Shown here piece by piece: positions 49,348-60,022 of a stretch of 64,000 bases of DNA. The position numbers and the translations under genes were made by a program. This stretch comes from Scytalidium lignicola (taxonomy: Eukaryota > Ascomycota > Leotiomycetes). The notes beneath the pieces are model-generated. The model worked only from the letters and a program-made list of their open reading frames with translations, had not been told where the DNA came from and searched no databases. The stretch's first letter is position 1; each line of letters begins with the position of its first letter. The DNA lies in the NCBI GenBank assembly GCA_002812745.2, contig NCSJ02000077.1, forward strand, positions 85,783 to 149,782, read 5' to 3'.

Positions 49348-49361
49348 TCAACATCACCACT
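49348..49361. repeat. Target-site duplication, left copy (14 bp)
   Basis: TCAACATCACCACT, part of the permease codons for VNITT, repeated exactly at 50098-50111 on the other side of the inserted DNA. The following bases form a T-rich run, i.e. an A-rich tail on the minus strand. Confidence 0.85.
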
Positions 49362-50097
49362 TTATTTTTTATTTTTTAACAATTATACTCTTTATTTGAC
49401 CTCCTAATTTATAAGCGTCTGTAGAGATTCCTCGGGCTATAGTACATGGTTTCCTCCACTAATATTCCCTTTATTTTGCCATTCCTTTGAATTACACTGC
49501 TAGTAGCAGGAGAATACTCTTTTGTAAATGGGCAAAGGACAGAGCTTTACTCAAAAGCTTACAGTAAACCCGAGCTACTCAAATTCTTATATACCTATGA
49601 CTCCGTAATTTCGTTCACTATCTCCCTGTATTGTACAATGCGCTTTGTGTAATTTTATTCTCCTTGGAGTCCATCCCTTGTTATGATATCTGTTTATAGT
49701 AGGGGTTGATTAACTGTTTTTCGTGTATGAAATTGTTTGTTGATCTGTCGATACGTTAACAACATGTTATGCAATCTTTAAATCCGTAAACAATTGTCAG
49801 GCAAGAAAATAAGTTTACTACGTCCATTTCTATCGTAAAGGTGTGATATGTATCAAAAGGGCTAGGAATTCCTTTTAAACTATATAATGCAAGTGCTATC
49901 TTTATCTGTAGTGTTTCATGAAGTTCGAAAGGTTGTGTTTGGACGTGTTGACGTGTAATATTGATCAAAGCCTTGGGCTGGTTGTGTAATCGAAAATCAA
50001 GCGGAAAATCGATTGTATGAATGCTCAATCTTGGCTTTACAGACAATGCTATAGGTTCGTAGCCCTCGCCGCGTACAGGTGTTGAGTCTCGAGGGCC
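49362..50097 (-). mobile_element. 736-bp insertion in the permease gene, A-rich 3' tail
   Basis: Flanked by exact 14-bp copies of target sequence, so this is an insertion. Read on the minus strand it starts with open coding sequence (about 50,097-49,756; includes TPVRGEGYEPIALS, FPLDFRLHNQPKALINITRQ and KGIPSPFDTYHTFTIEMD). About 390 bp without an open frame follows, and it ends in an A-rich tail (AAAAAATAAAAAATAA) against the target duplication. This structure fits target-primed reverse transcription, either a 5'-truncated LINE or a retroposed cDNA. The encoded protein is not one I know. Confidence 0.7.
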
Positions 50098-50111
50098 TCA
50101 ACATCACCACT
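50098..50111. repeat. Target-site duplication, right copy (14 bp)
   Basis: Exact second copy of TCAACATCACCACT. From here the permease frame resumes in phase (VNITT then VSGLIGWAVIEITY). Confidence 0.85.
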
Positions 50112-50411
50112 GTCTCCGGATTGATTGGGTGGGCAGTGATCGAAATTACATACTTGAGATTCTTTTTAGGATTAAAAGTCCAAGAATACTCACGCACTTG
50201 TATATAATTTTGTGTCCTTTGAATATCTTTTTATTGCAGCTGATTTGGAGGTACAATGCTTCCTTACCACAGTCCGCTGCAGCCTTATACCGCGTGGGCG
50301 ACTCTATTTGTTGTTTGTCTAGTCTTACTCTTCTCCGGTTTAGACTTCCATCTTCTACTTCTACAATGTAGCCAGCTAACACTTTTCATACCCTTCAGGT
50401 TTCGACGTAAG

Positions 50412-50794
50412 TATTAAATCTAAGAGCCCTGATATATCTTGCTTTCAAATTAAACATTCTAGCAGTATAATTCTTTCATTTATCTCTTAACAATCTAACA
50501 TGCGAGTGGTTTTCATAATAGCTACAATATCAGCCGTGAGTCGCTGTTCTACTTTGTCAATTTTATAGGAAATCTCACAGTTTAAGCTACATTCCTAATC
50601 ATAGATTCCCTGGTAGGTTCGATTCTAATTAAAGGGTTTCAGTCAAATAAGTATCATATAATTGTTGTTAAGAATCACCTTGGATAGATGTCACATCTAT
50701 TAAATAATATTTTTAGGGGATACTTTAGATATTTCATCGAATTCTACAAGGACTTAGGTGCTCAAGTATAAAAATAATTATAACGTGTTCTATC
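50412..50794. other. AT-rich spacer between permease pseudogene and amidase 3' end
   Basis: No feature recognised. Likely contains the amidase 3' untranslated region on the minus strand. Confidence 0.4.
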
Positions 50795-52933
50795 TTAAAA
50801 GGCCGTTTTCCCAACCTTAACGGACTTCAAAACTCCATGGTCAGCTAGCTTTTCAACGAGGCCATATAGCATATGATCGCAGCCTCTCTTTACGATTAAA
50901 TTTATTGTAACAGGCATTATCTCCTCAACAAATGTGACATTGCTGAAGTAAGATACCTGGCCAATAGGTAATGTGAAGTCTGCGCATCCAAAAATGGAGC
51001 ATATATTTCCTCCTGCATCTGATGTGCCTGGAACGACTAGATAGGCTGCTTCTGGAGAACCATTTAGTTCTCGTTCTCGAAATGACGGTTTTCCTCCTGT
51101 CCCAATGTCATATATAATAATTGATTCAGAACATGTATCATTGGTACTAAATTGAATTTGCTCTTCATAAGCTTCGACTGCCATTCTCCTTATATTTACT
51201 GCTTCTTCTATTGATAGAAGGTTGGGTCCGGAATTTCGGAAGGTTGCTCTGTTTGGTATATCTAAGGGAGGATATTGTCCTTCAAAACGCGTAGCCCATT
51301 CGTTAACCAGTGGATGTGCGACTTCCCGAAGCTGGTCATAAGTCCAGAGAATATTCAATGCGGAGAGCAGTTTAGTGTAGTTGGCAACTGCAGGATTCGA
51401 CAAGTGCTCAATTTTATCGGTGAGATTAAATTTCTCCACACTCATATTAAACAGAGAACTAAAATTCGCAATGAAATTCTCCAGTATTAACTCCGCTGCC
51501 GAGTTGTTCAAAGGGAGGTAGTCGACTGGATACAAGATCCTCCGTGGAAATTTTTTCGAATCCAGAGCTTCTTCTAATGGAGGCAGTCTTGTCACTGATT
51601 CGTTTTGATACAAAGACGGTGTGTACCAGGCTTTAGAGAACTTAATCCACTGGTAAGGATCCCGAGAAAACACACCGGCTGTGTCTGTAGTATAGCTAAT
51701 TGGCATTACACCGTCTAGTATCATCATGCCTTGCGAAGGGCGCTGGCCGTAAACACCAGCAACTGCCGCAGGCTTGCGCATTGAGCAACCTGTGTCTGAG
51801 CCAATAGCAAAGTCAAGCCATTCATATGCTGCAATAGAACAGGCGCTTCCGGCTGAAGAAGCTGCGCAGGTTAACCAACCATCCCCTCGTGGATTGTAAG
51901 GGTGCTGAACGTCCGACCAGTACCAAGGATCTGCTGCAGATGCAAACTGAGACGTCTTTTGTTTTCCCACGATTACGCCTCCGAGATCGAGCTTGAGGAA
52001 CCTCAGTATACGTCTCATGAATAGTCTGTGCATCACAAACTTACAATTCGTCCGATTGCTGGAGCGGTCATGTCTGAGCGCTCTGTTATACTCCAGTAGG
52101 ATAGACTACCTCTTGTTGTTTTAAGTCCTTTGATATCGTAGATATCTTTGACTCCCACCCGTGCACCAGCCAATGGCCTGTCATCTCTCCAGGAGTAGAT
52201 TCGAGAAGGCACTCTAAGAATTCAGTATAAAACTTCGAAATCACAAAATTTTAACTCACGGGATCATAGGAAATGGCCATTCGGGTCTAAACTCTCCAAG
52301 TGCCTTATAATCTCCTGTGCCATCATTTGCGTTATAGATCCCGTCAACAAAGTTTCGGTAGATGTCTGGGTAGAGCCGATAAACTCTTGACAGTTTTATA
52401 ATGTTTTGTTGGATCCTAGCCAAAAAAGGCCCAGCTGAAGGAGATACATTATCTGTTGATTGTACAATAGTGACAGAAAAAGAACCAGTGATATTGTTGT
52501 TTAATGCCGCATAAGTAGTATCGATAAAAAGGTGCGACACTCCAAGGCTGGAGAGATAAGAAGTAGCAGAGTCCTCGATAACTGAGGTGCCAGTCGAAGA
52601 TATGAGGTATACTGAGTGTAGAAATTCCTTTTGAAAGACATCATCTTGCAATGTATAATTCGATATCACCTCATGAAGATACTCCGCAGTCAAAACAGGA
52701 GTATCTGCAATTATTACAGCTAAGAGGACGTTGTCTTCCGTTACCATACACTGCTCTAAGGTAAATGAAATGGAGTCGTGAGTATTCGCTAAGTATGTGA
52801 TATTTCCGACTTGGAAAACGTCATCTCCATAAATGTTAAATTTGAAATGCTTGTAATGATTGCTTGAGAAATAAGTGGTTGTAGAGATAGCTACAGCTAT
52901 AAACAAAAAGATGAACTTAAGCCAAGAAGCCAT
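50795..52933 (-). CDS. Secreted-type amidase signature enzyme
   Basis: Three exons on the minus strand: 52933-52260, 52213-52045, 51991-50795, 679 residues with consistent phases. The N-terminus is a hydrophobic signal or anchor (WLKFIFLFIAVAISTTTYF), followed by about 200 residues of a lumenal-type domain with many N-glycosylation sites. The amidase domain begins RPLAGARVGVKDIYDIKGL, then ILDLGGVIVGKQKTSQFA (catalytic Lys), CAASSAGSACS (cis-Ser) and DFAIGSDTGCSMRKPAA, where the nucleophile Ser lies in DTGCS (usual GGS is GCS). Similar two-part amidases occur in fungal gene clusters (Arp1-like). It sits in the AT-rich compartment yet has no stops and keeps its splice sites, so it may be functional. 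The substrate is unknown. Confidence 0.88.
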
Positions 52934-53479
52934 AACTGAGAGACTTGATTAACATTTCCTCATTTTAGTCTTTGTCGTTTAATAAATATAAAAAGACATT
53001 TGAAGTAATATATTTGTGGTAACCTGTAACTTATACTTACTCACGGAAAAAGCTTATCTACAGGTTATCAAGGGTCTTATTAATAGTTTATTGTCATATC
53101 TTAAATCGGCTTACTTTTTTAAGCGACATTCGCAATGCGTAATGCATTTTTACAAAAGAAATCAGTAATAGATGCTATATTGAAATGCTACATGATATAT
53201 GAAAGCCAGTTAGACTCGGACAGTGAGACACACCATCTTTGCCTCACAGTAGCAATTTCGGACTCAAGAGTAAATATCCGGAAACAGTTAAAACCACGTG
53301 AAAGCCCATAAGAAAACGTAGAAACGAGTCCTTTTAATCTTCGTATTGTCTTAAAGGAGACAATGGTTACTTGGACATTAAGTTTCCAATTGCAAGAGTA
53401 CTGCCGTTAACAATCATAGAGTGAAACCAATTATCTACTGGAAGACATAGAAATTTCCTACCGTTCCGCATGAATTAGC
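52934..53479. other. AT-rich spacer, amidase promoter side
   Basis: Upstream of the amidase and next to a WD40 fragment. I see no convincing feature beyond ordinary AT-rich sequence. Confidence 0.4.
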
Positions 53480-53830
53480 AATTTGTCGAATCGATTGAAT
53501 AGAATGTATGACTGGCGATATGATCCATAGCTATTTCCACAACGTTCAAGTCTAGTAGACGCTTATCTATCGTCATAGAGCTTATATGATTGGGAAGTAT
53601 ATGCTTTCTGTTCTAACGTCCCATAACCGGATAGACTTGTCGTATGATCCTGATACTAGTGTGTTCTCATCGTTCGAGAACACCAAGGCCGAAGTTCTAG
53701 GGAATGGCCCTCAAAGTATTCGCCCATCCTGCAATCTTGCAATGTTCCATAGACAGATAGAATCATCAAAAGATCCTGATACTATTTGGTTTCCAGGGGG
53801 GAAATTGTTAAGGTCGTAATAAATGAAGTG
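53480..53830 (-). pseudogene. WD40-repeat fragment
   Basis: Read on the minus strand, two adjacent repeat units are visible: NQIVSGSFDDSICLWNI and, after a frameshift near GEYFEGHS, LVFSNDENTLVSGSYDKSIRLWDVRTES. The closely similar repeats in tandem, with the SGS-D-S(I)-LW core, are typical of NACHT/HET-type WD40 proteins of filamentous fungi. The frames do not join, and no N-terminal part is present, so this is a remnant. Confidence 0.75.
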
Positions 53831-53889
53831 TGTCTTACAAATTTATACTCGACTAAGCATTTAAACTCAAACGTTTCAACAACATGTTA

Positions 53890-53894
53890 AAAAC
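53890..53894. repeat. 5-bp target duplication (AAAAC), left
   Basis: Matches AAAAC at 54095-54099 immediately after the left 200-bp element. Confidence 0.8.
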
Positions 53895-54094
53895 TGTTGA
53901 ACAGGTTACATATGCCGATCGTAATAGGTTCCCATAGAATATATATAAATTGACTACTAAATTAACTACTGTACAGTGGGCAAGTATGGCCACTTATATA
54001 GGGGCCGGTAGGCCCCTGTAATACGGCCATATTACGTGCCGTATTACAGCTCTACAGTGGTTGCCTGTAGGCGGCGGTAGGCTACCATTCAACA
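53895..54094 (+). mobile_element. 200-bp LTR-like element, copy 1
   Basis: Begins TGTTGAACAGG and ends CATTCAACA, the TG...CA termini of an LTR with a five-base inverted repeat. It is flanked by AAAAC on both sides. It contains GC-rich palindromes (GGGGCCGGTAGGCCCC; TAATACGG...CCGTATTA) and a TATATAGG box, and is clearly less AT-rich than its surroundings. It is nearly identical to copy 2 in reverse orientation. The most likely identity is a solo LTR or short LTR-derived element. Confidence 0.8.
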
Positions 54095-54099
54095 AAAAC

Positions 54100-54988
54100 C
54101 TTCGAATGTTTTACTTACTCAGCAAAGATGAGGACGATGTTTAAGTACTTACGCCATAGAGTCCAATTCTATGATTCATCAGTACTTGCTACTGTGTATA
54201 AATAGCCTATAGCCTGCCAATGAACCATTCGGGTCGGAAGTTGGGCGTAGTTGCAGGATCATTTTGTTTCCTTGGTACAAATTTTGATCTCGATCAGTAT
54301 TTTCTTTCACTAAGCTTTCTAGCAGCTTTCTTCTGTTACCTTTCAAGACTGAAAATGACCAAACAAATTTCACTTTTAGATTAAGCTGCATTTTGGGACT
54401 CATAATCAATTCTGACAGTTCCAGGAGACCAATTAATGTCATTTTAGTCTAGGCAATGTCTATAGTAGAGAATTTGTAAGGGGTTCAAAAGGGATAACAA
54501 CACAAAGGCAAAATTAAAACTAGACAGAATGTCAAAAGAGGAAGCTGCCTTTTAATGATGAAGTGTTATCTTATCATAATCTACGATAGGAAGCTAGCAT
54601 ATGATAAGATACAGAGTGATGATAGTGAATGGCACGCTTGGAGGATTGTGTAAGATATCACATAACTAGTATCTTCAACCCTAACCGAGGGATGTATCAT
54701 ACACTAATAAAACTTCTAGCTGTATGGTGTATAAATCCTGTCCTTGAATCTTTCGCAAAGGATCACAAAGCTGATCAATCTTCAGGTATGAGCTTCGTGG
54801 ATGTTTTAGGCCGTGGCTAAATCCACACGACCCTTTCACAAAATCTACACACAACCACTGGTATCAGAGATGACCTTAAGTATAACATCGCTGTAAACTT
54901 TATAACTACAGAACTTTTAAGCTTTTAATACCTTATAATACATTATAATTACAGTATATTTTAAGTTTTACACTCTTTGTAAAACATT
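54100..54988. other. Spacer between the two 200-bp elements
   Basis: About 890 bp of AT-rich sequence. Two unrelated short frames (54179-54442 minus, 54629-54820 plus) are not recognised. Because each flanking element has its own target duplication, this is ordinary host sequence, not the inside of one transposon. Confidence 0.55.
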
Positions 54989-54993
54989 ATACT
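54989..54993. repeat. 5-bp target duplication (ATACT), left
   Basis: Matches ATACT at 55194-55198 just after copy 2. It differs from the AAAAC duplication of copy 1, so the insertions were independent. Confidence 0.8.
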
Positions 54994-55193
54994 TGTTGAA
55001 TGGTAGCCTACCGCCGCCTACAGGCAACCACTGTAGAGCTGTAATACGGCACGTAATATGGCCGTATTACAGGGGCCTACCGGCCCCTATATAAGTGGCC
55101 ATACTTGCCCACTGTACAGTAGTTAATTTAGTAGTCAATTTATATATATTCTATGGGAACCTATTACGATCGGCATATGTAACCTGTTTAACA
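54994..55193 (-). mobile_element. 200-bp LTR-like element, copy 2 (inverted)
   Basis: Reverse complement of copy 1 over its whole length with one visible difference (TGTTG versus TGTTA at the outer end). Flanked by ATACT on both sides. It ends 30 bp before the Copia 5' LTR. Near-identity between copies suggests recent movement. At 200 bp it may be too short to have triggered RIP, which would explain the missing C-to-T decay. Confidence 0.8.
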
Positions 55194-55223
55194 ATACTTA
55201 ATAGTTTATAAAGTTAATTATAA

Positions 55224-55482
55224 TGTTGCAATATTTGGAGTTTACGGATGCTACTTCACAGTGTTCTTACGGTTGCCTATGTTAGGGCTTACGGATAGGG
55301 TTTACGGTAGGCTACCACTGTAGGCAACTATAGGCACTTTACGGGTGCCTGTACGACCGTAACTGTTGACCATAACGGTTGTACGGCCGTAANTCTCTGT
55401 ATATATAGAATCTGNTNTAGTTGTAGACTCCTTAAGCAATCAATACAATAGTNGTTNTGTATTCCTGNGTTTCNAGTCAACA
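55224..55482 (+). repeat. Copia 5' LTR (259 bp)
   Basis: Starts TGTTGCAATATTTGGAG and ends AGTCAACA, with TGTTG/CAACA termini. It includes a TATATATAG box. It matches the sequence at 60023-60281 as a direct repeat with mostly C/T and G/A differences, as expected from RIP. Confidence 0.85.
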
Positions 55483-58400
55483 NGTTATGNNCTCNGGTCA
55501 GCTAATCAGAATNNTTATTCGATTGACTTNATCTTTTATCTTTTTTCAACAATTACTATAATCTTTCAAAATAGGAGAAGAATCAAGTCTTCTACTANTN
55601 AANGAATACTAGTTGAAAGGTCCTGAGAATTATAGACTATAAAGTACTATAGTCATTAATATTCTTAAATCAAAGGGTTATCTTGGNTATANGAATNGTA
55701 ATATCAAATGCCNTAAAATAGAANATNGTAAAGAAACNNTANAATTTNAGGCTTNGGAAAAAGTAGATTCTACANCTAANCTNTNTATATNATTGAATAT
55801 CAACGAGGAAGCTAACACTCTTATCTTAGAGTGTTCTACATCCAAGGAAGCTTAGGAAACCTTGAAAGCTTAATATCAAGGTTCAAACTACAATCTTAAG
55901 GAAAAATATATCCTTAAGCTAGTTAACGTCAAATATAAGCATTCTAGCTTAGTTAAAAGTTATGTCATCATATTCAAAGCTCTGAAAAGCAATTTAATTA
56001 GTGTAGAAGTTATATTACCAGACATATTTTATNAGCTCTTCTTTATAAGGGGATTAGAGGACTCTTTCATTGTATAAGCTGACTAACAATNATCAGCAAN
56101 ATACTTTAAAANACNNTCTTCCCTTAAAACTCTTATANAAGATATTTTANATGAAGTACTAAAATNTAATAGCTTAAGTATAANACTTTATAATCGAAAA
56201 CAGGTTAATAAGTNTGATNAAAAAACNAAAAGNAAAAGTNCTNTTATTATGNAAAGCTAAANTACAANNAAGNTGATTNTTNNGAAAAATACTTTNAGAA
56301 GTATGAAGAATTTGNTNAAAAAGCATANNAAAAAGAAGGATNAAAGNCTTNAAATCCTNAAAATNAAGTTNANACTTTGATTNTANCTNAAATANAGTNA
56401 ACNTGAACAAATCTAGTTNCNTTATAANTGTAAATCTTAAAAGCTTCTTTATATTCAATTNTAATTANTANCTTGTAGANATAAGNATTATANACTATAT
56501 AANAAACNATATATCATAGTTTGAGTTAGATTCTTATTAAGAGTATTATAATTTAATACTTGTAAAAACAAGAAATGGATTTACTCAAATTATTAGCTTA
56601 AGTATGATTATACTTAAAACAAAGTTAAATNATAGTTTAACATTTACTTTATAGCTNTTTAANNTTTATTATATCNTTACTTTCCTAGTCAANNTTCTTA
56701 AAGNAGTAAAGCTTTTAAATTAANGTANANAAGCTTATATGATCNNAAAAGNCATTTACAATAAGAATAGAATTNAATTNANTNTTGTNGANATNTTTAT
56801 ANANANNATATATTTGAAATTANTTAATACTTTAAAAGNTCTCCTTATAATACTTNTANCNAANNAATNTATNCTNAGTTTNGATCTTATTCACNAATNT
56901 CTTNGTTATANTAGTATTNAAGTGATNAAGAATANTATAAAAGCTATTACTANAATTNATAAAGGCTTTNTANAAGNNGTAAAGAAGGAAGAAACCTTTT
57001 TATGCAAAGTTTATGAATATANTTACTCTTAGAANNANATCTTTAAGAAGCTTAAAATACAAGTTGCAAAGGTTATANAAGTGCTTAATNTTAACANTTT
57101 TACAGTTACNCCTCTANGTTATAATAAGTATAATTATGCTATTATAATTNTANATGATATTATAAATGTTATATNAGGTTATACTCATAAGGAAAAGAAA
57201 GGAGCTTATAATGTTATTATTTANTATATTNCCTTGATGAAGAATCAATATANAANTATTCTNAAANNNCTTCATATTGANANAGNGAATGAGTTTAATA
57301 NTAGAAAGCTTGATAAATACATTNAAAAGAATAGTATAGAAGTTATTATTACTANTTTGTATACTNTATATNAAGGAGGATANTCTGAACATACTGAACA
57401 TGCTGTATTCATGTGAATGCATACTATGATGATTNTGAATGATATACTATAGTATTTNTAGTTAAAGTATTACAAAATAGTTATAATGGTTAGAAATCGA
57501 TTAACAACATTAATATTAAAGAATAATACTTTATACACTGAGTTTATAAAATAAGTTAATCTTGNAAGGTAATTATATTCTAGATATATCNAACTTATAA
57601 GTAATTAGTTTTAAAGTGTTAGTTTATATNAATGCTAATCAACATNTTAAATTACAAAAGATAACTCTTAAAGNTGAAGAAGGAATCCTTCTTAACTTTN
57701 AAGGTAATTTAATATATTATTNTTAANTGTTAATATANTCTTATAAGCTTGTANAATNATTACATGTTACCTTTACAAAAGGAAATACTAAACTCAAAGA
57801 CTTGAAGATATTTGCAAGTCTTCTTAAGGCTTTAGATATTGAATTAATACTTAAAGATATTATAATTATTGATATTAAGATTTCTATAATACTAAATCTT
57901 GTTAATACAAAGACTTTTACANTGTTAAATCTTAATACAACATTTGAAGAAGTCCTTGAATTGTTTACANTAAAGGAGATAGAAGATAATAATAATACTT
58001 CGNATATAATTTAANAAGTNCTTGTTATTTAAGCTTTTAAAGGTTGTAGTAAGCTTAAAGGTTTTAAAAACAAGAAACCTAACACAATTACACNAAATAT
58101 TAACCTCTTAAGTTTANANTNAACNANAGTAAGAATTATTANANTATCTTAANNATTANATANACTTNTAGAANACTCTTCAANGNNATNTATTATGNAT
58201 AACNAAATTATAAGCTAGCTTANAAGNATTNTAATNGCTTATGNATANTNTCTTTTTNCAANGNAAGCTTTAAATANAAGTTATGCTTTANNTGTATCNN
58301 NAGATNTGTTANAGTTAAATACAGTNAAAGAAGCTTGTAATTCAATACATTANAAAAGGTAAGATAACATTATGAAGGCNNAGTTNNCCTCNTTAATAAA

Positions 58401-60022
58401 GTATAANACTTTTNAGNTATTAACTCTTNTAGAAGAGAAATATACTCTTTATAANAAGTNAGTATTCAAGGTTAAACATAACTNTNANTGTAAAATCAAG
58501 TNTTTTAAGGCTAGATTTNTANTTAAAGGTTATGAACAANGTTATNGTATTNACTATNANCAAACTTNNGNAAGTATAANTAAGTCTACTACCTANAAGG
58601 CNTTACTANCTTTAATTGNTNACTTTAACTANGAAGTNAACNAAATNAACATAATTATANTNTTCTTAAATNNTAATATANATATTAAAATTTATATTGA
58701 ACTTCTTNAAGATATTATAATTAAAGACCTTNTAAAATTAANTNTTAAAANTAATAGTATAAANATNAAATATATAAGTTNAAAAACTATTGTTTTACAA
58801 CTTTAAAAGTTACTTTACAACTTGAAACAAACATTATATTGTTAATAGTAAAAGCTTGTTATAAAGTTAAAAGAGATTAAATACTCTTTATTAATCTTTA
58901 ATCTAAGTATATTTTATAATCTTAATTTAAGAATTTATATTTATACTTATGTTGATGACTTTCTGATTATAAGCTTAAAAGGCTCTTAATTTACAACCTT
59001 GAAAGAGAAACTACATAATCTCTTTGAAATGGTTAATATAAGACTAATTGTATACTTTTTAAGCATATGTATTATTTATAATTGTTAAAACAAGACTATT
59101 TCTATAGTTTAAAATGTATATATTAATAAAATTCTTAAACACTTTGGTTATAATAATATAAAACCAGTTTAGTTTCTTATAAAAGTTAAGGTATTTGTAA
59201 TCTTAGTCAAAAACAAAGATATTGCTTTTACAGTTAATATTCAACTGTATATAAAGGAAGTTAGTTTGTTAATGTATCTTATAATATAAATAAGACTTGA
59301 TTTTGCTTTTATAACTTTTAAACTATTATAATTTCTGCAAAATCCTTTTATTCAATACTTAAAAGCAATTAAACATGTTTATCAGTATTTTATTTATATA
59401 TATAATTATAATATTATACTTAGTAAAGATCTTAATTACTATAATTATAATAATGCTGATTATAATAAGTGTATTAAAACCTGTTATTCTACTATAAGTT
59501 ATATATTCTTTCTTATTAAAGGACTTATTTCCTAATATTGTCAACACTTTCCTTATATCACTTTATCAACTATAAAGGCTGAATATTATACTTTATCAAA
59601 GGCTTCTTAAGAAGCTATTTAATTATTAAAGCNTTTTTACTAAGCTCTAAATAGTTATAATCAGCATTAAGATTATTATAACTTTAAATAATAATAATCA
59701 AGGCTTTTTAACACTTGTTAAAATGTTAGAACAATCAAATCATGCTAAGTACATTAATATATACTATTATTACATTTATAAGAAGGTTTAATCTAGTGAA
59801 ATTAAGTTAAATTATATACTTACCTTAATTATAACTGTTAACAGTCTTACAAAACTACTTACAACTCAGAAACATACTAATTTCCTTAAATTGTTGAATT
59901 TACAATCTATTAAGCTGAATACTATGAATTAAGTCCTTACAAGGCTATCAATTTTAATGTTTTTATCATAGGAAACTTAGATTTACTTTACATAACCTTT
60001 ATATGTTTGTAGTATAAAGATA

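Larger units (their letters stand above)
48775..50411 (+). pseudogene. Amino-acid permease pseudogene (internal and C-terminal parts)
   Basis: Plus strand, encoding an internal slice of an APC-family amino-acid permease: FWKVLLASAFGYGNIQAVAISGSE, NPRKIIPAATRKTFYRVIFFYILSIFVVGLI, an intron (donor at 48959, acceptor ending 49017), then PFDDPALNISTGTAQ, stop, SPFVIAFYRSHISVVPSIINA, SGSACIFIASRTLYRLSKDGFAP. A stop sits where the family has Gln (CAG to TAG), and an ambiguous base near 49,229 shifts frame before GVPYYAVSFTC and FMWFVNITT. The gene is then interrupted by a 736-bp insertion and resumes at 50,112 with VSGLIGWAVIEITYLRFFLGLK and LPYHSPLQPYTAWATLFVVCLVLLFSG. The N-terminal third is absent; transcription-factor sequence precedes it instead. 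Confidence 0.85.

Noticed and set aside
50050..50062. tRNA-like box B (GGTTCGTAGCC) suggesting a SINE
   Set aside because: No matching box A at the right distance and no cloverleaf could be drawn.
54104..54988. Genes inside the spacer between the 200-bp elements
   Set aside because: Two short frames without family similarity in AT-rich DNA.
53895..55193. A 1.3-kb DNA transposon with 200-bp terminal inverted repeats
   Set aside because: Each arm has its own complete 5-bp target duplication, so they are two separate insertions rather than ends of one element.
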